From assembly GCA_937900305.1 (NCBI GenBank), contig CALCCV010000257.1, positions 1 through 13,540 on the forward strand: a stretch of DNA of 13,540 bases, in the 5' to 3' direction. This stretch comes from an uncultured Pseudobdellovibrionaceae bacterium. GTDB lineage: Bacteria > Bdellovibrionota > Bdellovibrionia > Bdellovibrionales > Bdellovibrionaceae. Shown piece by piece: positions 8,501 through 13,540 of the stretch. The translations under genes and the position numbers were made by a program. The notes beneath the pieces were generated by a model, which saw only the letters and a program-made list of their open reading frames with translations, did no database searches and was not told the DNA's origin. Numbering within the stretch: position 1 is the first letter of the stretch; each line of letters begins with the position of its first letter.

Positions 8501-9030
8501 CGAACGGCCCACTGACCTGGATCCTCGACGAGCGGAACTTGCTGGTAATTGAGACGTTGCAAATGGGCGTTGAGATTCGCCGACCACTCGTCACCGATGC
8601 GTAGAGTTATCGTCTGATCTGCCAGCACTTTGTAAGGTAAAGTCTTTTGCATCAATGCGTTCGCGGTGGCTAAAAAGATGTCTCCGTTGCGAGCTTTTTG
8701 AGCGTGATGATAAAAACGAAGACGAGCGCGAATTTGTTTTTGGTTGGGAAAAAGACCTGAGTAAGCGTGAACATCCAGCTCAGGTAAAGTATAAACCTTG
8801 AGAGAAGGATCAAATAGCTCGAGAGACTCCACAAACTTTTGAAGATCTTCGCTCGTCGGCACGATAACCAATTGCGGCATTCGCCACGACAGTGAATGCA
8901 AACACTGACTTAAAAAAAGTCCGCCGAGTGAGGGGTGACTGACTCCTTGAACGCGCAACCGTGTGCTTCCAAGTTGAAGCTTTCGTTCAAGAATGTCGCA
9001 AAAGTGGAGATGGCAGTTTTCGATTTTCAT
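5515..9030 (-). CDS. mfd: Transcription-repair coupling factor Mfd
   Basis: Mfd is a DNA translocase that binds RNA polymerase stalled at a lesion, pushes it off and recruits UvrA for nucleotide excision repair. The product has 1171 residues, close to E. coli Mfd (1148). In order: a UvrB-like module with EDPGQWAVRGGIIDVF (about 169-184); an RNA-polymerase-interacting domain with GDFVVHIKHGIGLYEGL (about 514-530); Walker A GDVGFGKT (660-667); the DEEQ box (762-765); LTLSATPIPRT (785-795); QLRGRVGRS (931-939); the translocation segment DLELRGAGNLLGEDQSGHI (about 982-1000); and the C-terminal module with IRLRLFYYKRLSEI. All motifs look intact. The ATG at 9030 follows an in-frame TAA, and no good Shine-Dalgarno site is visible before it. 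The gene diverges from nuoA and is probably a single-gene unit. Confidence 0.98.
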   Translation of the reverse strand: MKIENCHLHFCDILERKLQLGSTRLRVQGVSHPSLGGLFLSQCLHSLSWRMPQLVIVPTSEDLQKFVESLELFDPSLKVYTLPELDVHAYSGLFPNQKQIRARLRFYHHAQKARNGDIFLATANALMQKTLPYKVLADQTITLRIGDEWSANLNAHLQRLNYQQVPLVEDPGQWAVRGGIIDVFSPAEDAPLRISLMGDLIESFKRIDPQTQRTTEDATSLTLIPASEVMYDDHLLQDLVANFKLQATGRSVPAGDLDDILQSLLRKTWFPGIEFLLPLFYKDLTQVLDHFSAPLMIWHFGDEEILRQTDDFQADLKSSFQSAESHAIRPLIDSLYVDKASLTYPEESKHLLFDNLIASEAESDSIIHYPTYSLQDLATIPLTEALGSESYIAKFKQRLKGLRQSGYRIFISTKGQTSQDRLQTLLKRMELNPHVTSPQERLWDTWLEQQNHSPQILHILPEPFELSVRLEDEKLIFLREDDFLGRKERVSRKSEADDFNKKARSLQFGELKAGDFVVHIKHGIGLYEGLKILNIGGVDAEFIQLSYKDKDRLYIPIYRVNQLQKHSSAGAVVSLDKLGGTSWEKTKVKVRSHLKDIASELLQLYAKRAEIQRPSLEILPDEVLKFDNQFPYTETEDQLRALHSIYDDFQSPKPMDRLICGDVGFGKTEVAMRAAFVAVLNQKQVAVLAPTTVLTAQHGETFVERFKGWPFKIKVLNRFLSTKEAKEVVKEVAAGQVDIIIGTHRLLSQDVQFKNLGLLIVDEEQKFGVTHKEKIKKMRLNVDTLTLSATPIPRTLNMALFGIRDLSLINTAPIDRLPVRTFISKFDRETIRKGITSEIQRGGQVYFVHNRIQSIHSLADELREICPDARMRVAHGQMPEEDLEKIILGFFHHEFDVLISTAIIESGVDVSRANTMYIDQAQIFGLSQLYQLRGRVGRSKARAYCYLLIPKNRALEKDAQERLKVIQENTALGSGIRIAQYDLELRGAGNLLGEDQSGHINAVGYELYSDLLQEALGEAKGEVHASREIEPEINLRIPALIPDSYMPDIRLRLFYYKRLSEIDSETELDEIEADLRDQFGELPEQVVNLLGVMLIRKVCKDLGVKDISAGVKTISLVFTEFTLLKPETVIRLATRENKKYSITPDNRLNVRLNNVTWSGVYEEVKYLTTLV

Positions 9031-9084
9031 TTACTATTCGTTGCTCTTAGGAAAGATTAGAGGCATGTATATAACTATCGTCGA

Positions 9085-9125
9085 TTGATGCCACTTAATT
9101 TTTTGATTGCTTAGATTCATTTGAT
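9085..9125 (+). repeat. Three TTGAT direct repeats at 18-bp period
   Basis: TTGAT occurs at 9085-9089, 9103-9107 and 9121-9125, each start exactly 18 bases after the last. The third is part of the palindrome TTGATCAA (9121-9128). TTGAT is the half-site of FNR-type regulators, but the inverted partner ATCAA at 4-base spacing is absent for all three. They may be binding sites upstream of nuoA or chance in AT-rich DNA. Confidence 0.4.
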
Positions 9126-9159
9126 CAATTGGAGTGAGTGTTTAGTTTTGGTTCGCGAA

Positions 9160-9167
9160 AGGGAGGG
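9160..9167 (+). promoter_or_regulatory. Shine-Dalgarno site that sets the nuoA start
   Basis: A strong purine run including GGGAGGGG (9161-9168) lies just before the ATG at 9171. The longer frame from a GTG at 9138 has only GGAG with a 3-base gap and adds an 11-residue charged leader not typical of NuoA. The ATG is therefore preferred. Confidence 0.65.
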
Positions 9168-9170
9168 GAC

Positions 9171-9539
9171 ATGCCGCTAGGCGGAATTATCTTTTTGGCT
9201 CTGTTCATTCTCGCGTTTGGTGTGTTTTTAATTTTTTTAGCTCGCAAGATCGGTGGCCGAAAACCAGGTCCAGCGGTTAAATTTGAAGCTTATGAGTGCG
9301 GGATTACGGGCGTCGCCAAAAAAGACACTAAGATTTCAGTTAAATTTTATCTCACCGCGATTCTTTTCATTCTTTTCGATATTGAAATCATCTTTATGTA
9401 CCCATGGGCAGTGACCTATCGAGATTTTATTGCCAGCGGGCAGGGCGCCTTTGTGCTCTCGGCGATGTTTATTTTTTTAGCTGTATTTATTTTCGGACTT
9501 TTTTGGGAGATCAAGTCGCGCGCGTTAGAGTGGGATTGA
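9171..9539 (+). CDS. nuoA: NADH-quinone oxidoreductase subunit A
   Basis: This is a small membrane-arm subunit of respiratory complex I, near the quinone site at the junction with the peripheral arm. From the ATG at 9171 it has 122 residues, within the normal range. There are three predicted membrane helices, at about residues 5-24, 58-78 and 93-112. The family signature is clear: FEAYECGITG (38-47) before helix 2, and KFYLTAILFILFDIEIIFMYPWA with the conserved acidic pair D70 and E72. It is the first gene of the complex I cluster, 54 bases before nuoH. In the common bacterial order nuoB would come next, but here nuoH does. Confidence 0.96.
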   Translation: MPLGGIIFLALFILAFGVFLIFLARKIGGRKPGPAVKFEAYECGITGVAKKDTKISVKFYLTAILFILFDIEIIFMYPWAVTYRDFIASGQGAFVLSAMFIFLAVFIFGLFWEIKSRALEWD

Positions 9540-9593
9540 TTCACAAAATTTAATCATGACCAGTCGTGAGCGAATGTATCGAGGCGGGAGCAA

Positions 9594-10760
9594 ATGGGGA
9601 AAGACACTCTAGAGATTGCGATCAACGGTCTAAAGCTCGTTCTTATTTTTCTCATGATGGTTCAGGCAGTGCCGATTTTGGTTTGGCTCGAGCGCCGTGG
9701 ATCTGCCTTTATTCAAAACCGATTTGGACCTAACCGAGTGGGTCCATTGGGACTTTTGCAGCTCTTGGCTGATGCAGTTAAATTTTTGACCAAAGAAGAT
9801 TTTTACCCTCGGACAGCCGTGAAGACTCTTTTTTATTTGGCTCCCGTTTTTGCGCTGATCCCAGCAACGCTGGCATTTTGTGCGATTCCAATGTCGACGC
9901 CAATTCAAGTGGCTGCTTTCGATGCCTTTGGTAGCAGCTGGGGACCCTACGTTTTTAAAATTCAAGGCTTCGATATCAGTGTCGGAATTGTCTATATACT
10001 TGGGATGAGCAGTTTGGCGGCCTACACGATTTTGATGGCTGGTTGGGGTTCAGGTAGCAAGTACTCTTTGTTGGGGGCTCTTCGGGCATCGGCGCAGACC
10101 ATCAGTTATGAGTTGGCCTTGGGTCTTTCGATTGTTGGCGTAATTTTGTTGTACGGGACTTTTGACTTAACTTCGATGATTCAAGCTCAAGAGGGTGCGT
10201 TGCACTTTCAAATGATGGGCCAAACGGTCACCTCCCAGTTTTTACCGAACTGGGGATTTTTCTATCAACCACTGGGCGCGGTTTTGTTTTTTGCCGCTAC
10301 GTTTGCGGAGTCCAATCGGTTGCCGTTCGATTTGGCAGAGGGCGAAGCTGAGTTGGTGGCAGGGTTTCACACCGAGTACGGTGGATTCAAAATGCTCATG
10401 TTTTTCATCGGTGAATATGGCCACATGATGGTGGCGTCTGGTCTGTTTGCCGCATTTTATTTGGGTGGTTACGCTCTTCCGATTCCGTCTTGGAATCCGG
10501 CGGCGGTTTTGCATTGGTCGACGGAGCTTTTAGGTTCTAAAGAGTCAGGTTCGGTGCTGGCTGCGATCATTCACTTTCTCAGCTTCAATATTAAATTTGG
10601 TTTGTTACTGTGGATTTTTATCTGGGTTCGTTGGACTTTGCCGCGATTTCGCTATGATCAGCTGATGGACTTGGGATGGAAGACGATGCTTCCGTGGTCG
10701 CTGGCTAACGCAATGATCACGGCGGTCGGGGTTTATTTGGCTTCTGTCGCGATGGTTTGA
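9594..10760 (+). CDS. nuoH: NADH-quinone oxidoreductase subunit H
   Basis: This membrane subunit of complex I forms much of the quinone-binding chamber and passes conformational energy to the pump subunits. It has 388 residues, against about 325 in E. coli. Hallmarks are WLERRGSAFIQNRFGPNRVG (31-50), LLQLLADAVKFLTKEDF (54-70), GALRASAQTISYELALG (161-177), FAESNRLPFDLAEGEAELVAGFHTEY (237-262, the acidic loop on the quinone-site side) and WVRWTLPRFRYDQLMDLGWK (344-363). The extra length lies mostly in two loops, about 100-128 and 196-222. Purines GAGGCGGGAG precede the ATG at short spacing. The gene follows nuoA and is 25 bases ahead of nuoJ, with no nuoI between them. Confidence 0.98.
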   Translation: MGKDTLEIAINGLKLVLIFLMMVQAVPILVWLERRGSAFIQNRFGPNRVGPLGLLQLLADAVKFLTKEDFYPRTAVKTLFYLAPVFALIPATLAFCAIPMSTPIQVAAFDAFGSSWGPYVFKIQGFDISVGIVYILGMSSLAAYTILMAGWGSGSKYSLLGALRASAQTISYELALGLSIVGVILLYGTFDLTSMIQAQEGALHFQMMGQTVTSQFLPNWGFFYQPLGAVLFFAATFAESNRLPFDLAEGEAELVAGFHTEYGGFKMLMFFIGEYGHMMVASGLFAAFYLGGYALPIPSWNPAAVLHWSTELLGSKESGSVLAAIIHFLSFNIKFGLLLWIFIWVRWTLPRFRYDQLMDLGWKTMLPWSLANAMITAVGVYLASVAMV

Positions 10761-10785
10761 TGAAAGAAATTTGAAGGAATAAAAA

Positions 10786-11316
10786 ATGGCAGATGTGATT
10801 GTTTTTTGGTTTTTAGCGCTGGTTACGGTGGGCAGCGGCTTGGCCGTGGTGCTTTTGCCCAATCCAATTTACTGTGCCCTCTGTTTGGCGATGACCATGG
10901 TGGGAGTATCGGCTCTGTTTGTGACACTCGGAGCGTATTTTATTGCGGGAGTGCAACTCATTGTTTATGCGGGTGCAGTTTTAGTTCTCTTTACGATGGT
11001 GCTCATGCTGTTCGATCTGAAAAGTGAAACGAATGCATTTAGTCGCGGCGTGATTACTGGAGCGATCAAGGTGGCTTGCGCGGGAGTTTTGTCGGGCTTG
11101 ATCGCTGGTGCAATCGTCATGACATTAGGACAAAGAAGTTCGGTGGTTTCTCCACTCGCCGAAAAATCGGCAATTGATTCCACAAAAGCGTTGGGAAAAT
11201 TGCTGTTTCAAGAAAACGTTTTTGCATTTGAAGCACTCGGCGTCTTGCTGTTAGTGATTGCGGTGGGAACGGTCTCTCTCGCGCGCAGCAAAGGGGGGAC
11301 ACATGCAAAGCACTAG
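10786..11316 (+). CDS. nuoJ: NADH-quinone oxidoreductase subunit J
   Basis: This membrane subunit sits between the quinone module and the antiporter-like pumps; its third helix changes shape during turnover in known complex I structures. It has 176 residues with about five predicted membrane helices. The family core is GAYFIAGVQLIVYAGAVLVLF (49-69), followed by a variable loop and a last helix LGVLLLVIAVGTVSLARS. A good GAAGGA site (10773-10778) lies 7 bases before the ATG. The 3' end overlaps the nuoK start by 14 bases, which suggests coupled translation. The C-terminus is short and charged. Confidence 0.95.
   Translation: MADVIVFWFLALVTVGSGLAVVLLPNPIYCALCLAMTMVGVSALFVTLGAYFIAGVQLIVYAGAVLVLFTMVLMLFDLKSETNAFSRGVITGAIKVACAGVLSGLIAGAIVMTLGQRSSVVSPLAEKSAIDSTKALGKLLFQENVFAFEALGVLLLVIAVGTVSLARSKGGTHAKH
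11293..11298 (+). promoter_or_regulatory. Shine-Dalgarno site for nuoK inside nuoJ
   Basis: AAGGGGGG (11291-11298) lies 4 bases before the ATG at 11303 and inside the last codons of nuoJ. It supports 11303 over a TTG at 11258 that would add 15 residues read from nuoJ sequence in another frame. Confidence 0.65.
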
Positions 11317-11629
11317 TTTTTTGACTGAAATTGGGTTGTCCCACTACCTTGTCCTGTCGGCACTTTTATTTGTGATGGGGGTTGCGACGGTTCTTTTGCG
11401 CCGCAATTTGATCGTGATTTTGATGGGTGTTGAGTTGATGTTGAACGCAGTGAATATCAGCTTCATTGCTTTCAGCAAATACAATGACCGTGTTGAAGGA
11501 CAGCTCATGGTTTTCTTTGTGATGACAATCGCGGCGGCCGAGGCGGCTGTGGGTTTGGCCATCGCAGTCAGTATTTTTAAGCGTTTCAAAGAAGTGAACA
11601 TCCGATTTTTCGAGCATCTGAAAGGATAG
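11303..11629 (+). CDS. nuoK: NADH-quinone oxidoreductase subunit K
   Basis: This small antiporter-like membrane subunit carries two buried glutamates used in proton translocation. From 11303 it has 108 residues (E. coli NuoK has 100). Three helices are visible, at about residues 14-31, 35-57 and 68-92. The key glutamates are E44 in LMGVELMLNAVN and E80 in TIAAAEAAVGLA, matching E36 and E72 of E. coli. The gene starts within the end of nuoJ (14-base overlap) and stops 13 bases before nuoL, so it is tightly packed in the cluster and probably translationally coupled to nuoJ. Confidence 0.96.
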   Translation: MQSTSFLTEIGLSHYLVLSALLFVMGVATVLLRRNLIVILMGVELMLNAVNISFIAFSKYNDRVEGQLMVFFVMTIAAAEAAVGLAIAVSIFKRFKEVNIRFFEHLKG

Positions 11630-11642
11630 CTAAGGACGGCTC

Positions 11643-13535
11643 ATGGATCAAAACACCCTGGTTAGCATTATTTTATTCACTCCCCTCGTGGGCTTCCTCG
11701 TGAATTGTTTTCGCCTTCGCAGTCATAGCGCGAATGTCTCGGGAGGGATTGCGACCGTTGCGGTGGGCATCTCTTTCATAGCTAGCCTGGTTGCGGTTAG
11801 CCGTCTGATTGGTTTGCCTGAAGCCGAGCGGATGATTAAAGCCGATTTATTTCCTTGGATCGTGATAGACACTTTCAAAATTCACTTTAGTTTTGTTGTC
11901 GATCAAATCAGCGCGATTATGATTTTGGTGATCACGGGTGTCGGAACTTTGATTCATCTTTTTTCGATCGGATACATGCATCACGACAAAGGAGTTACAA
12001 AATACTTCGCGTATCTAAATCTTTTTGTCTTTAACATGCTGATTCTGGTTTTGGGAGACAGTTTGTTGACCATGTTTGTTGGTTGGGAGGGTGTGGGCCT
12101 TTGTTCTTACCTGCTCATTGGTTTTTGGTTTACGGATTCTGCAAAGGCTGCTGCCGGAATGAAAGCGTTCGTTATGAATCGCATTGGCGATGCTGCCTTT
12201 TTGCTGGGAATTTTTGTTTTGTTTCAACTCTTCGGCACCATTAATTTTTCGGATTTAAATGCAATGGCTCCTGCGACTCCAGCTTTGGGATGGTTAGATC
12301 CACTAACCCTGGGAACTTTATTCCTTTTCATCGGGGCGACGGGAAAGTCGGCACAGATTCCACTTTACGTTTGGTTGCCAGATGCGATGGCTGGACCAAC
12401 TCCTGTTTCGGCGTTGATCCACGCAGCGACAATGGTCACGGCTGGCGTTTACATGATCGTTCGGCTGAACGGGATTTTCATTGCGGCTCCGCACACACTT
12501 TTTGTGATTGCGACCATCGGAGCTTTGACGGCTGTAATGGCGGCCACAATTGGTGTCACCCAAACTGATATTAAGAAAGTTTTAGCTTATTCAACGGTTT
12601 CCCAGTTGGGATACATGTTTTTAGCCGTCGGAGTGGGGGCATTCGGTGCGGGAATGTTTCACTTAATGACTCATGCCTTTTTCAAAGCGCTGATGTTCTT
12701 GGGCTCGGGTAGCGTGATTCATGCTATGCACGAAGAGCAAGACATTCGGAAGATGGGTGGTTTGCGAAAGCAGCTGCCATGGACCCATTTGACCTTTTTG
12801 TTTGGCTGGCTTGCGATCATTGGACTCCCACCGTTCGCAGGATTTTTCTCGAAAGATGAAATTTTATGGATGTCATTTCATTCACCATTTGGGCACGTGG
12901 CTTTTTGGGTGTTAGGAGCGATCGGTGCGACGCTAACGGCATTTTACATGACTCGTTTGATGGCATTGACGTTTTGGGGTGAATCGCGAGTACCTGCGAA
13001 AACTCATCCACACGAGTCACCAATGATAATGCTATTTCCACTTTTTGTACTGGCGTTGCTTTCGATTGTGGGTGGCTGGGTGGGCATACCCCATTTGATT
13101 GGCAGTGTTCTGCCAGGCCATCCGGAAAATTTAATCATGGGTTGGCTCAGTCCATTGATTAAGCCAATTCCCGAACTCGAAGAGGCTGCGCCATCGACCG
13201 AAGCGCTGTTGATGCTTTTGTCGATCTTGTTTGCGGTGGTGTCGTCCTTTGTAGCCTATCAGTTTTACGTCAAAAAACCACAGATGCCGAAAAAAATTGC
13301 GAATTCACTCGGGCCAGTTTATCGGCTCATTGATGGAAAATATTTCGTCGATGAACTTTATTTCAAAGGCATTGTGAATCCATTGGTGAGGGGCTCACGT
13401 GCACTTTGGGTTTATTTCGATGTGCAAGTGATTGATCGCACAACGTACATTTTGGCGGATTTAATGAAGGGTGCTGGGCAATTTGTTCGCGGCTTGCAAA
13501 CGGGCAATGTGCAACAGTACGCAATGTATTTTTGA
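11643..13535 (+). CDS. nuoL: NADH-quinone oxidoreductase subunit L
   Basis: This is the distal antiporter-like proton-pumping subunit of complex I, with a long lateral helix along the membrane arm. It is complete at 630 residues (E. coli 613), ending 5 bases before the window edge. Key parts seen are MFVGWEGVGLCSYLLIGFW with E149, GATGKSAQIPLYVWLPDAM with K235, AGPTPVSALIHAATMVTAGVY, the MTHAFFKALMFLGSGSVIHA segment with H344 and K348, DIRKMGGLRKQLP, and GLPPFAGFFSKDEI with K404. The C-terminal part after residue 555 (VYRLIDGKYFVDELYF onward) matches the lateral helix region. AAGGA lies 6 bases before the ATG. It follows nuoK by 13 bases; nuoM and nuoN would be expected just downstream. Confidence 0.98.
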   Translation: MDQNTLVSIILFTPLVGFLVNCFRLRSHSANVSGGIATVAVGISFIASLVAVSRLIGLPEAERMIKADLFPWIVIDTFKIHFSFVVDQISAIMILVITGVGTLIHLFSIGYMHHDKGVTKYFAYLNLFVFNMLILVLGDSLLTMFVGWEGVGLCSYLLIGFWFTDSAKAAAGMKAFVMNRIGDAAFLLGIFVLFQLFGTINFSDLNAMAPATPALGWLDPLTLGTLFLFIGATGKSAQIPLYVWLPDAMAGPTPVSALIHAATMVTAGVYMIVRLNGIFIAAPHTLFVIATIGALTAVMAATIGVTQTDIKKVLAYSTVSQLGYMFLAVGVGAFGAGMFHLMTHAFFKALMFLGSGSVIHAMHEEQDIRKMGGLRKQLPWTHLTFLFGWLAIIGLPPFAGFFSKDEILWMSFHSPFGHVAFWVLGAIGATLTAFYMTRLMALTFWGESRVPAKTHPHESPMIMLFPLFVLALLSIVGGWVGIPHLIGSVLPGHPENLIMGWLSPLIKPIPELEEAAPSTEALLMLLSILFAVVSSFVAYQFYVKKPQMPKKIANSLGPVYRLIDGKYFVDELYFKGIVNPLVRGSRALWVYFDVQVIDRTTYILADLMKGAGQFVRGLQTGNVQQYAMYF

Positions 13536-13540
13536 ATTGG

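Larger units (their letters stand above)
9031..9170. promoter_or_regulatory. Divergent control region between mfd and nuoA
   Basis: This 140-base AT-rich stretch separates two genes that start in opposite directions, so promoters for mfd (minus) and the nuo cluster (plus) should lie here. Candidate elements are TATATAAC around 9068-9075 and TAGATT at 9112-9117. I found no -35/-10 pair with both good matches and 16-18 bp spacing, so no promoter is called. The region also holds a TTGAT repeat series. Confidence 0.45.

Noticed and set aside
9554..9569. Small hairpin TCATGA/TCGTGA between nuoA and nuoH
   Set aside because: Only six pairs including one G-U, with no T-run; too weak to call a regulatory element or processing site.
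11258..11302. TTG at 11258 as the nuoK start
   Set aside because: It would add 15 residues read from out-of-frame nuoJ sequence; the ATG at 11303 has a strong Shine-Dalgarno site and gives the normal NuoK length.

Overview
The window looks like chromosomal core sequence from a Gram-negative bacterium. Signs of this are an outer-membrane beta-barrel protein ending in phenylalanine, exported envelope proteins, a 14-subunit-type respiratory complex I, and an F-type ATP synthase operon in the usual ...G-D-C order. The mix of a split complex I cluster with an exported GH3 enzyme and a very acidic barrel protein fits a delta-proteobacterial or Bdellovibrionota-like lineage. That placement is inference; no marker in the window proves it. 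I see no mobile element, CRISPR array, rRNA or tRNA.

Layout. (1) 1-2769, plus strand: the 3' end of an ATP synthase operon, with atpG (5' end cut off by the window), atpD and atpC. (2) 2766-4379, minus strand: an exported NagZ-like family 3 glycoside hydrolase. It is convergent with atpC, and the two stop codons share one CTAG. (3) 4370-5452, plus strand: a signal-peptide protein with a lysine- and arginine-free acidic segment followed by a predicted 8-stranded outer-membrane barrel. Its start codon region overlaps that of the hydrolase head to head, and a perfect 9-bp inverted repeat lies close by. (4) 5515-9030, minus strand: mfd, the transcription-repair coupling factor. (5) 9031-9170: a divergent AT-rich control region with three TTGAT repeats at an exact 18-bp period. 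(6) 9171-13535, plus strand: a complex I cluster, nuoA-nuoH-nuoJ-nuoK-nuoL, containing only membrane-arm subunits.

How the genes work together. The two flanking clusters form the energy machinery: complex I oxidises NADH and pumps ions, and the F1Fo ATP synthase uses the gradient to make ATP. Mfd is an unrelated housekeeping repair gene. The part least explained by standard annotation is the head-to-head pair in the middle. It joins a probable exported peptidoglycan-sugar hydrolase to an outer-membrane barrel protein, with so little space that each gene's promoter should lie inside the other's coding sequence. I found no clear new defence, mobile or biosynthetic system; most of the window is conserved housekeeping sequence.

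Several start codons were moved from the longest open frame using Shine-Dalgarno position and family alignment by eye: atpD to 878, nuoA to 9171, nuoK to 11303 and the hydrolase to 4379. All domain and motif statements come from reading the translations, not from database searches.
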